A stretch of DNA of 64,000 bases from Pelagivirga sediminicola. Lineage in GTDB: Bacteria > Pseudomonadota > Alphaproteobacteria > Rhodobacterales > Rhodobacteraceae. Shown one piece after another: positions 37,648 to 44,772 of this stretch. The translations under genes were made by a program, and so were the position numbers. The stretch lies in assembly GCF_003072125.1 (NCBI RefSeq), contig NZ_QCYH01000001.1, positions 310,001-374,000 of the forward strand. The letters run 5' to 3'. Numbering within the stretch: the stretch's first letter is position 1; the number at the start of each line of letters is the position of its first letter. The notes below the pieces were generated by a model. It did not search any database, had not been told where the DNA came from, and saw nothing but the letters and a program-made list of their open reading frames with translations.

Positions 37648-38509
37648 GACGTTCGGCGGCACGCGCGCGTTGTCGGATGTCTCGCTCGGCCTTGCGCCGG
37701 GCGAGCGTGTGGCGCTTCTGGGCCATAATGGCGCGGGCAAATCGACGCTGATGAAGATCATCCTTGGCCTCATCGCACCCGATAGCGGGCAGGTGTCGGT
37801 CTGCGGCGCGGCGCCCGGCCATGCCAGCGCGCGCGCCAAGGTGGCCTATCTGCCCGAAAACGCCACCTTCCATTCTGCCCTGACCGGGCTGGAGCAGATC
37901 ACCTATTACATGCGCCTGCGCGGCGAGGATACGTCCGGCGCGATGGAGCTTCTGGACCGTGTCGGGCTGGGTTTTGCGGCGAGGCGCCGGATCGGCACCT
38001 ATTCCAAGGGGATGCGCCAGCGCGTCGGGCTGGCGCAGGCGCTGATCGGGCGTCCCAGCCTTCTGGTGCTGGACGAGCCCACCAGCGGGCTGGACCCCGT
38101 CTCGCGCCGCGATTTCTACGAGCTTCTGGACGGGCTGGCCGCCGATGGCGCGTCGATCCTTCTGTCCAGCCACGCCCTGACCGAAGTCGAGGCGCGCACC
38201 GACCGGCTGCTGATCCTGTCGGGCGGCAAGATGGTGGCGCAAGGCACGCTAAGCGATCTGCGCCGCGAGGCCGCCCTGCCCGTCGCGCTGCATGTCACCG
38301 CGCATAACGGCCATGACAGCGATATTCTGGCGGCCCTGCCCGGTGCGATCCGCGTTCATGACGCGCTACACCTGAATTGCTCGCAGGAGGACAAGCTGGC
38401 CACGCTGGGGCGCATCACCGCGCTGGGGGGCAAGGTCGCGGATCTGGAGGTGATTCCGCCCAGCCTTGAGGACATCTACAGCCATTTCAGCCGGAGGGAC
38501 GGCCAATGA
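37613..38509 (+). CDS. nosF: NosF, ABC transporter ATPase for NosZ maturation
   Basis: A 298-residue ABC ATPase that pairs with NosY and NosD. Walker A is GHNGAGKST, signature YSKGMRQRVGLAQAL, Walker B LLVLDEPTSGLD, switch His in LLSSHALTE. The ATG at 37613 (MTSTLTISQLTKTFGG) lies inside the nosD end; no later start would keep the first beta strand. The stop overlaps nosY by four bases. Confidence 0.94.
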   Translation: MTSTLTISQLTKTFGGTRALSDVSLGLAPGERVALLGHNGAGKSTLMKIILGLIAPDSGQVSVCGAAPGHASARAKVAYLPENATFHSALTGLEQITYYMRLRGEDTSGAMELLDRVGLGFAARRRIGTYSKGMRQRVGLAQALIGRPSLLVLDEPTSGLDPVSRRDFYELLDGLAADGASILLSSHALTEVEARTDRLLILSGGKMVAQGTLSDLRREAALPVALHVTAHNGHDSDILAALPGAIRVHDALHLNCSQEDKLATLGRITALGGKVADLEVIPPSLEDIYSHFSRRDGQ

Positions 38510-39330
38510 TCGCCCGCATCCTCGCCACCGCCACGACCGAGATCCATATCGCCCGGCGCAACCGCTGGGTGCTGATCGCGGTGCTGCTGATGGTGGTCTT
38601 CTCGCTGGTGCTGTCGGCGGCCGGATCGGCGCCAACCGGCGCGCTGGGGGCCGACCGGCTGTCGGTGGTGGTTGCTTCGCTCACGTCACTGTCGGTCTAT
38701 CTGGTGCCGCTGGTGGCGCTGCTCATGTCGTTTGACGCCGTGGCCGGCGAGGTGGAGCGCGGCACGCTGCCCCTGCTGCTGACCTATCCCGTCGCCCGCT
38801 GGGAGGTGCTGGCGGGCAAGCTGGTGGCGCATACCGCGATCCTGATCGTCGCCATCGTCGCGGGCTACGGCGCGGCGGCGGCTGTCACGATTGCCGCCGA
38901 TCCGGCGGCGCTGGCGGGGCTTGGCGCGCTCTGGCGCTTGACATGGACATCGGTCCTGCTGGGCGCCACCTTCCTCGGGATCGGCTATGCGCTGTCGTCG
39001 ATGGCGCGGCGCGTGTCGGGCGCGGCGGGCCTCGCGATCGGGCTGTGGCTGGGGCTCGTGGTGCTCTATGATCTGGGCCTTCTGGCCGCGGTCGTGGCCG
39101 ATGATGGCGGCACCTTCACCACCCGCATTTTCCCCGGCCTTCTGCTGGCCAACCCGGCCGATGCGTTCCGCCTGTTCAACCTGAGCGCCGCGCAGGCCAC
39201 CGCGGCGGCATCGGGCGTGGGCGGCGCGGCCGCGGCGATCGCGCCGTGGCAGTCGCTGCTGTCCATCGGCCTCTGGCCGCTGCTGTCGCTGGGTCTGGCC
39301 GCGCTTGCGTTCCGAAAGGTCGAGCCGTGA
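38506..39330 (+). CDS. nosY: NosY, ABC transporter permease for NosZ maturation
   Basis: A 274-residue inner-membrane protein with about six hydrophobic spans, beginning MIARILATATTEIHIARRNR and containing the cytoplasmic GEVERGTLPLLLTYPVARWE loop typical of ABC-2 type permeases such as NosY. It overlaps nosF upstream by ATGA and nosL downstream (GTGA), which couples translation of the complex. Confidence 0.93.
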   Translation: MIARILATATTEIHIARRNRWVLIAVLLMVVFSLVLSAAGSAPTGALGADRLSVVVASLTSLSVYLVPLVALLMSFDAVAGEVERGTLPLLLTYPVARWEVLAGKLVAHTAILIVAIVAGYGAAAAVTIAADPAALAGLGALWRLTWTSVLLGATFLGIGYALSSMARRVSGAAGLAIGLWLGLVVLYDLGLLAAVVADDGGTFTTRIFPGLLLANPADAFRLFNLSAAQATAAASGVGGAAAAIAPWQSLLSIGLWPLLSLGLAALAFRKVEP

Positions 39331-39893
39331 GGACCGCGCTGATCATCGCCGCGCTTCTGGCCCTCGCCGCCTGCAAGCAGGAGGAGGCGCAGAACACCGC
39401 GCCCCTGGCCCTGACGCAAAGCGCCGTCGGGCATTATTGCCAGATGAACCTGCTGGAGCATGACGGCCCCAAGGCGCAGGCACATCTGGCCGGCCTGCCC
39501 GGCGCGCCGCTGTTTTTCAGCCAGGTGCGGGATGTCATCGCCTATCTGCGCATGCCCGAACAAAGCCACGACGTGCTGGCCGTCTGGGTCAGCGACATGG
39601 GCGCGCCCGGCGCCACATGGGACGCGCCGGGCGCGGCCAACTGGATCGACGCGGAAGAGGCGCATTTTGTCGTCGGCGCCGATATCGTCGGCGGCATGGG
39701 GGCACCCGAAATCGTGCCCTTCTCGACACCTGCGGCGGCCGAGACCTTCGCCGCGGCCAATGGCGGCGAGGTGATGCGCCTCGATGCCATACCGGACAGC
39801 GCCGTGCTGACCCCTGTCGAGCTGGACGGCGAGCCGGATGAGACCGATTTTCAAGAACGCCTGCGCAACCTGTCGCGCACAGTGGGAGACTGA
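39327..39893 (+). CDS. nosL: NosL, copper-binding outer-membrane-type lipoprotein
   Basis: A 188-residue copper chaperone delivering Cu(I) for NosZ. It starts at a GTG (39327-39329) overlapping the nosY stop. The signal sequence ends in the lipobox LALAACK with the lipid-acceptor Cys near residue 16. The copper-site region is YCQMNLLEHDGPKAQ (Cys and Met ligand candidates). The next gene follows after four bases. Confidence 0.93.
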   Translation: MRTALIIAALLALAACKQEEAQNTAPLALTQSAVGHYCQMNLLEHDGPKAQAHLAGLPGAPLFFSQVRDVIAYLRMPEQSHDVLAVWVSDMGAPGATWDAPGAANWIDAEEAHFVVGADIVGGMGAPEIVPFSTPAAAETFAAANGGEVMRLDAIPDSAVLTPVELDGEPDETDFQERLRNLSRTVGD

Positions 39894-39897
39894 CATC

Positions 39898-40806
39898 ATG
39901 ACAACCCGCCGCCGATTTCTGACCATCAGCGCGGCCGCGCTTGCCCTGCCCGCCGCCGGATTTGCGCAACCCGTCCACACCTGGCAGGGCGCCGCGCTGG
40001 GAACCACGGCGACGCTGCGCCTTGCCCATCCCGATGCCAAGGCGATCAGCGCGCGGGTGGCCGCGGAAATCTCGCGGCTGGAGGATGTCTTCAGCCTTTA
40101 CCGTCCGCAAAGCGCCCTGATGCGGCTGAACCGCGAGGGGCATCTGGCCGCGCCGCCATTCGAGCTGCTGGAGTGCCTGTCGCTCGCGGCCGCCGTGCAC
40201 GCGGCCAGCGGTGGCCGGTTCGATCCGACGGTGCAACCGCTCTGGGCCGCCTATGCCGAGGCGTCGGCGCTGGGGACGCTGCCCGATGATGCCAGCCTCA
40301 GCCGCGCGCGCGCGCAGGCCGGTTGGGAGCGTGTCGCGCTCGATCCGGCCTCCATCACCATGGCACCCGGCATGGCGCTGACGCTCAACGGGATTGCGCA
40401 AGGCTATATCGCCGACCGCATCGCCGGGATGCTGGAGACCGAAGGTCTGACGGATATCCTGATCGACACGGGCGAGTTCCGCGCACTGGGCGGGCGCCCC
40501 GATGGCAGCGCGTGGCCCGTCAAGCTGGCCGCGGGCGGCAGCGTTGCGCTGCGCGCGCGGGCGCTGGCCACATCTGCGCCCCTTGGCACGACCTTCGATG
40601 AGCGCGCGACTTTGGGCCATATCCTCGATCCGGTGACGGGCAAACCTGCGCGCGCCATGTGGCGCGAGATCACCGTCTCGGCCCGGTCCGCCGCGCTGGC
40701 CGATGCGCTGTCGACGGCGGCCTGCCTGTTCGAGGACGCAGCCCAGATGCAGGCCTGCATCGTCGCGTTCGAGGGCGCCGCGCTGGAATCCGCCATCGCC
40801 GCCTGA
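39898..40806 (+). CDS. nosX: NosX, ApbE-type FMN transferase of the nos operon
   Basis: A 302-residue exported flavin transferase that covalently attaches FMN to the NosR periplasmic domain. It has a Tat-like signal (MTTRRRFLTISAAALALPAAG). ApbE family features are the region around EDVFSLYRPQSALMRLNREG, the GIAQGYIADRI segment, and GHILDPVTGKPA followed by SARSAALADALSTAACLF with the Mg/FAD site. It is the last gene of nosCRZDFYLX and converges with the DUF2478 gene across 17 bases. Confidence 0.92.
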   Translation: MTTRRRFLTISAAALALPAAGFAQPVHTWQGAALGTTATLRLAHPDAKAISARVAAEISRLEDVFSLYRPQSALMRLNREGHLAAPPFELLECLSLAAAVHAASGGRFDPTVQPLWAAYAEASALGTLPDDASLSRARAQAGWERVALDPASITMAPGMALTLNGIAQGYIADRIAGMLETEGLTDILIDTGEFRALGGRPDGSAWPVKLAAGGSVALRARALATSAPLGTTFDERATLGHILDPVTGKPARAMWREITVSARSAALADALSTAACLFEDAAQMQACIVAFEGAALESAIAA

Positions 40807-40823
40807 GGCTCCGGCAGTGTGCC

Positions 40824-41345
40824 CTACGCGGGCGCGTCGCTCGTTACAGCCGCGCGCGCCCAGTTCAGCACCGTCTCCGGCTGCGGCGCCAGCGCCGTGG
40901 CCAGCCCGCCGGAGAACGCATCGAACGCGTCCATATTGGCGCGGCTCACCCCCACCAGCACCGGAATACCAGCCTCCAGCGCCGTGCCGATAGCGGCGCA
41001 GAAGCCGCGCCCGGCGGCCTCTTCGGGGCCGAACTTGTTGAGGATGAACATCTTCGCACCCTCCAGATTGCCCGCCTCCACACGCATCACCGCCTCGGCG
41101 ATCGCGCCGGGATCCAGACGGCACGCGTCCGAGCCGGCGCCCAGATCCTGCGTGATCTTGATGACCGGCCCCGCGGGCAGAACGCGCACTTTCATGTCGC
41201 AGCCATTGGCAAAGCGGCTGTCGTGGTCCAGATCCTTGACGATCCCGGCCAGCGGCACCCCCTCGGCCTGAAGCCGCGATGCAATGCCCGACAGAAGTAT
41301 ATCTATACCGCCCTTTTCCGGCGTGGTGACGAATGCGATTTTCAT
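40824..41345 (-). CDS. DUF2478-family putative NTPase
   Basis: A 173-residue protein of the DUF2478 group. It begins MKIAFVTTPEKGGIDILLSG, has a mid segment RLDPGAIAEAVMRVEAGNLE, then MFILNKFGPEEAAGRGF and AGIPVLVGVSRANMDAF, an arrangement like a degraded P-loop fold. Family members are often found beside molybdenum transport or cofactor genes, but no activity is established. Here it lies between the copper nos operon and infC, with the molybdenum loci 10 kb to the left and 2.5 kb to the right. Function unknown. Confidence 0.75.
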   Translation of the reverse strand: MKIAFVTTPEKGGIDILLSGIASRLQAEGVPLAGIVKDLDHDSRFANGCDMKVRVLPAGPVIKITQDLGAGSDACRLDPGAIAEAVMRVEAGNLEGAKMFILNKFGPEEAAGRGFCAAIGTALEAGIPVLVGVSRANMDAFDAFSGGLATALAPQPETVLNWARAAVTSDAPA

Positions 41346-41495
41346 GGCCGTTCCTCGCGACTGATGTCTTGCAGCAAACCTTGCGCGGGGGTCGAGGGGC
41401 CGTCAATGCGACCAATGGCGCGCGGTCATCGACGCGCACCCGAGGCGGCGCGGGGCTCCGCGCTTGACTGATCGCGCGCCCATCGCGGCATGAAA

Positions 41496-41528
41496 AAGGC
41501 CCCGGTCGCGCGATGCGGCCGGGGCCTT
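41496..41528 (-). terminator. Intrinsic terminator of the Ala/Asp-rich membrane protein gene
   Basis: The stem AAGGCCCCGG / CCGGGGCCTT with a 13-base loop is followed on the minus strand by TTTCA after the paired TT, giving a run of five T. It lies 30 bases after the stop at 41558. Confidence 0.85.
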
Positions 41529-41557
41529 CGGTTCGGTTCAAACGCAAGGGCGCGGGA

Positions 41558-42325
41558 TTACATTCCCAGCGCGCCGCGCACCTGCTCGAGTGCGGCTTTC
41601 AGCATCTCGGGATTGTCCTGCGCCTGCCTGAGCGCGGATTTCAGGATGCCTTTCTGCGCATCGCCGATGTCAGAATCGTCGATCATCTGTGCCGCAGCAT
41701 CCATGTCGAAATCCTGAACCGTCAGCGCATCGGGCGCGCCCGCCGCGCTGTCTGCGGCCGCATCGGCTGCATCGCTTGGCGCATTCGCCGCGTCATCTGT
41801 TGCGCCCTGCGCGGCATCATCAGCCGCCTCTGCAGCCTCGCCGGCGGCATCTGCGCCCGTCTGGGCGGCGTCCTGCGCGGCGTCATCGACAACTTCCATC
41901 GCGTCGCTGCCCTCTTCGGCCATCGCATCGACGGCGTCTTGCGCGCCTTCCGCGGCTGCATCGACGGCATCCTCGGCACCTTCGGCAGCGGCATCCGCGC
42001 CGTCCTCGACCGCGTTCATGGCATCATCTGTGGCCTCTGCGGCGCTTTCGCTCGCCGCGTCGAGCGCCTCGCCGGTCTCCTCGGCCGCGGCATCCGCTGC
42101 CTCGCCCGTCTCCTCGGCGGCCTCGTCCACGGCGTCCGCGGTATCCGCGGCTGCATCCTCAGCGGCGTCCCCCGCGTCCGAGGCGGTATCCTCCAGAGTG
42201 TCGGGCGTCTCGATGGTCTCGTCCGTCGTGGTGTCGATCATGTCCGTCGGGGTCTTGCCCGTCACAAGGACATAACCGCCGATCAGAACGATGGCGGCCA
42301 GCACGATCCATAGCAGATTTTTCAT
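41558..42325 (-). CDS. Membrane-anchored Ala/Asp/Glu-rich repeat protein
   Basis: 255 residues. One N-terminal membrane span (MKNLLWIVLAAIVLIGGYVL) is followed by about 180 residues of low-complexity acidic helix built from units like DAAEDAAADTADAVDEAAEE, then a short more normal C-terminal domain (about residues 210-255, DMDAAAQMIDDSDIGDAQK, ending ALEQVRGALGM). The second ATG of the frame is used because it directly precedes the span and follows GGGGA. No family is recognised. Composition resembles the repeat part of the OmpA-like protein at 49929-51968. A rod-like periplasmic spacer or anchor is plausible. Confidence 0.78.
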   Translation of the reverse strand: MKNLLWIVLAAIVLIGGYVLVTGKTPTDMIDTTTDETIETPDTLEDTASDAGDAAEDAAADTADAVDEAAEETGEAADAAAEETGEALDAASESAAEATDDAMNAVEDGADAAAEGAEDAVDAAAEGAQDAVDAMAEEGSDAMEVVDDAAQDAAQTGADAAGEAAEAADDAAQGATDDAANAPSDAADAAADSAAGAPDALTVQDFDMDAAAQMIDDSDIGDAQKGILKSALRQAQDNPEMLKAALEQVRGALGM

Positions 42326-42473
42326 AGTATAATCCCCAGTCATTCAATGCAGTCACGGCGCGCCGCCGGTGATATCCGGGCCGCCCGTGCTCCATCAGAC
42401 GTCATGCCTTCCGCTCCGGCAAGGCGCAAGGGAAATTCCCGCCATGTCGGCGCGGATCGGCCTATTTTGCGCC

Positions 42474-42502
42474 TTGAAACATGGTCTGCCGGGGTCTAGG
42501 TT
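42474..42502 (+). promoter_or_regulatory. Sigma-70 type promoter for infC
   Basis: The -35 TTGAAA (42474-42479), a 17-base spacer and the -10 TAGGTT (42497-42502) would give a short leader of roughly 35 bases before the proposed AUA start of infC. This rests on sequence match only. Confidence 0.5.
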
Positions 42503-42544
42503 GCACCCTCGAACGGACATCCCAACAATCGAAGGATCAAAGCC

Positions 42545-43090
42545 ATAGCCCGCAGACCGCACAACGCGCCGCCCACGCGCGACACAGGACCCCGAGTGAA
42601 CGACCGCATCCGTGACGCCGAAATCCGGCTTATCGGGGCCGATGGCGATAACGTCGGTGTCGTGTCAGGTGCACGCGCTCTTGAAATGGCCGAAGAAGCG
42701 GGCCTTGATCTGGTCGAAATCTCGCCGAATGCCAAGCCGCCGGTCTGCAAGATCATGGATTTCGGCAAATACAAGTACGAGACGCAAAAGCGCGAGGCCG
42801 AAGCGCGCAAGAAGCAAAAGATCATCGAGGTGAAGGAGGTCAAGTTCCGCCCCAACACCGATACGCATGATTATGACGTCAAGATGCGCAACGTCTTCAA
42901 GTTTCTCGAAGGCGGCGACAAGGTCAAGATCACGCTGCGCTTTCGCGGTCGCGAGATGGCGCATCAGGATCTGGGCCGCACGCTGCTGCAACGCATTGCG
43001 ACCGACGTCGAAGGCCATGGCAAGGTCGAGAACATGCCGAAAATGGAAGGGCGCCAGATGATCATGATCATCGGCCCGCTTCCGCGCTAA
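42545..43090 (+). CDS. infC: Translation initiation factor IF-3 with an apparent AUA start
   Basis: IF-3 keeps 30S subunits free and proofreads the start codon. The core is unmistakable: [38 protein letters not shown], and [13 protein letters not shown] at the end. The first standard start in frame is a GTG at 42596, giving only 164 residues. The frame upstream reads [16 protein letters not shown], which looks like the conserved IF-3 N-terminus. It begins at ATA (42545-42547), 8 bases after AAGGA, with no ATG/GTG/TTG back to the in-frame stop at 42497. From ATA the length is 181 residues, close to the usual 180. An AUU/AUA start would fit IF-3 autoregulation, as in E. coli. The GTG start remains possible. 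Confidence 0.9.
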   Translation: MARRPHNAPPTRDTGPRVNDRIRDAEIRLIGADGDNVGVVSGARALEMAEEAGLDLVEISPNAKPPVCKIMDFGKYKYETQKREAEARKKQKIIEVKEVKFRPNTDTHDYDVKMRNVFKFLEGGDKVKITLRFRGREMAHQDLGRTLLQRIATDVEGHGKVENMPKMEGRQMIMIIGPLPR

Positions 43091-43203
43091 AGCGTTTCGC
43101 GAAAAACCTGAGACACTGATTTTCGCGAAATGCACGCGACATATCAGCGCTCTCGCGCGTTTCGCCTTTATCTGATGTCTCAGGTTAAAGGCGAAACGCT
43201 TTA
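43088..43203. repeat. 116-bp palindromic intergenic element after infC
   Basis: The outer arms TAAAGCGTTTCGC (43088-43100) and GCGAAACGCTTTA (43191-43203) are perfect inverted repeats. Nested arms ACCTGAGACA (43106-43115) and TGTCTCAGGT (43176-43185) are also perfect. TTTCGCGAAA occurs twice inside (43095-43104 and 43121-43130). The left arm begins exactly at the infC stop codon. It looks like a MITE-type or REP-like element and may end the infC transcript. Confidence 0.8.
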
Positions 43204-43281
43204 GGCGCCGAGGCGACAGGATTTGAAAACCATGCGGCTCGGGATCATTCCGGGCCGTTCGACTTTGGAAGGGCCGCGGCG

Positions 43282-43875
43282 ATGTGGGAAGAGCGCTATC
43301 AGACCGACGATTACGTTTTCGGAACAAGCCCCGCTCAGTTTCTGGCCGATCATGCGGCTTATCTGAAACCGGGTCTGACGGCGCTCTGCGTGGCCGATGG
43401 CGAGGGGCGCAACTCGGTCTTCATGGCGCAGCGCGGCCTGAATGTGACAGCGCTGGAATACGCCCCCTCCGCCATCGAAAAGGCGCGCAAGCTGGCGGCG
43501 GAGAAAGACGTGCGTGTCGATTTCCGGCAGGTGGACGTCACTGCCCATGACTGGCCCCGGACCTACGACATCGTGGCGGGTATCTTCATCCAGTTTCTCG
43601 GGCCGGATGCCCGGGACACCCTGCACCAGCACATGAAACGCAGCGTCGCGCCCGGCGGCCTGATGATGCTGCACGGCTATACGCCCGAGCAGATCGAGTA
43701 CAAGACCGGCGGCCCGCCCCATGCGGAAAACATGTATACCCCGGCGCTTCTGGCAGAGGATTTCGCAGGCTGGGAGATCCTGGAAAACCGCGCCTACACG
43801 CGCGAGATTAACGAGGGGCGCGAACATGCGGGCCTGTCCGCGCTGATCGATTTCATCGCGCGAAAGCCGCTCTGA
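43282..43875 (+). CDS. SAM-dependent methyltransferase (TehB/class I type)
   Basis: A 197-residue class I methyltransferase. Motif I appears as ALCVADGEGRNSVFMAQRG near residues 35-53, an acidic LEYAPSAIEKAR for SAM ribose binding follows, then VDVTAHDWPRTYDIVAGIF. The N-terminal MWEERYQTDDYVFGTSPAQF is shared with small tellurite/thiopurine-type methyltransferases. The acceptor is unknown. It converges with the CoxM-type gene across 24 bases and follows the palindromic element. Confidence 0.82.
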   Translation: MWEERYQTDDYVFGTSPAQFLADHAAYLKPGLTALCVADGEGRNSVFMAQRGLNVTALEYAPSAIEKARKLAAEKDVRVDFRQVDVTAHDWPRTYDIVAGIFIQFLGPDARDTLHQHMKRSVAPGGLMMLHGYTPEQIEYKTGGPPHAENMYTPALLAEDFAGWEILENRAYTREINEGREHAGLSALIDFIARKPL

Positions 43876-43899
43876 ACCGGATACGGGGGGCCGGACGCC

Positions 43900-44688
43900 T
43901 TAGCGCGCGGCCTCCACCGCACGGCGGGTCATGACGCCGACAAGATGCGCCCGATATTCCGGCGTGCCGTGCAGATCGCCGATCATCCCGTCCGGCTCGA
44001 CATGCAGGCCATCAAGCGCCCCCGGCCCGAAATCGCGGCCGAGCGCCTCCTCCGCCTCGGTCCAGCGGAAGACGCCGCTTTCGGACGCGCCGGTGATGGC
44101 CACGCGCACGCCACCTGAGTATTTCGCGACAAAGGCCGCCACCAGCGCAAAGCGTGATGCGGGCTGCTCGAACTTGGCATAGGCCGATTTTTCGGGCACC
44201 GGAAATTTCGCCTCGGTGATGATCTCGCCCTCGTCGCGCGCGGTATCGAACATCCCCTGAAAGAAATCATCGGCCGCAATCTCGCGCTTGTCGGTGACGA
44301 TGGTCGCCCCGGCGCCAAGCGCGGCGGCCGGCCAGCAGGCCGACGGGTCATTATTGGCGAGCGACCCGCCCATGGTGCCACGGTTGCGCACCGCCGGATC
44401 GCCGATCTTCGCGGCCATCATCGCCAGCCCGGCGAATTTATCCGCCCCCGCCGCCACCTCGCCATGCGTGGTGCCGCCGCCGATGCAGAGCAGCCCCGCA
44501 TCATCGGTGCAAATCCCGCGCATCGCCGCTATGCCCGTCAGGCTGACCAGAACGGATGGCATCGCCAACCGCTGCTTGAGCGTCGGGATCAGCGTCTGCC
44601 CCCCGCCCAGCGGCTGCGCCTCGTCGCGGCTCAGTGCCTTGATCGCCTCTTCGACCGTCTCCGGCCGTTCGATTTCAAATGCATACAT
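43900..44688 (-). CDS. CoxM-type FAD subunit, form II CO-dehydrogenase-like enzyme
   Basis: A 262-residue flavin subunit starting MYAFEIERPETVEEAIKAL, 8 bases after GGGAG; an ATG five codons upstream is the alternative. FAD-binding motifs are PLGGGQTLIPTLKQRL near residues 29-44 and RNRGTMGGSLANNDPSACWP near 95-115. It is last in the order small-large-medium (SLM), the reverse of the MSL order of true CO dehydrogenase operons. This SLM order is usual for form II clusters. Confidence 0.9.
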   Translation of the reverse strand: MYAFEIERPETVEEAIKALSRDEAQPLGGGQTLIPTLKQRLAMPSVLVSLTGIAAMRGICTDDAGLLCIGGGTTHGEVAAGADKFAGLAMMAAKIGDPAVRNRGTMGGSLANNDPSACWPAAALGAGATIVTDKREIAADDFFQGMFDTARDEGEIITEAKFPVPEKSAYAKFEQPASRFALVAAFVAKYSGGVRVAITGASESGVFRWTEAEEALGRDFGPGALDGLHVEPDGMIGDLHGTPEYRAHLVGVMTRRAVEAAR

Positions 44689-44745
44689 CCCGACATCTCC
44701 CAAATTCCGGCAAGCGCTTCTTCTTGCCTCGAATATCCCAGAGGT

Positions 44746-44763
44746 CCGGGGGCTGGCCCCCGG
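44746..44763. other. Hairpin between coxL- and coxM-type genes
   Basis: CCGGGGGC-TG-GCCCCCGG can form a tight stem-loop in the 84-base gap between the large and FAD subunit genes. There is no T-run on the minus strand. It may reduce read-through or protect the upstream mRNA, changing subunit ratios. Confidence 0.45.
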
Positions 44764-44772
44764 CCCGTTCCC

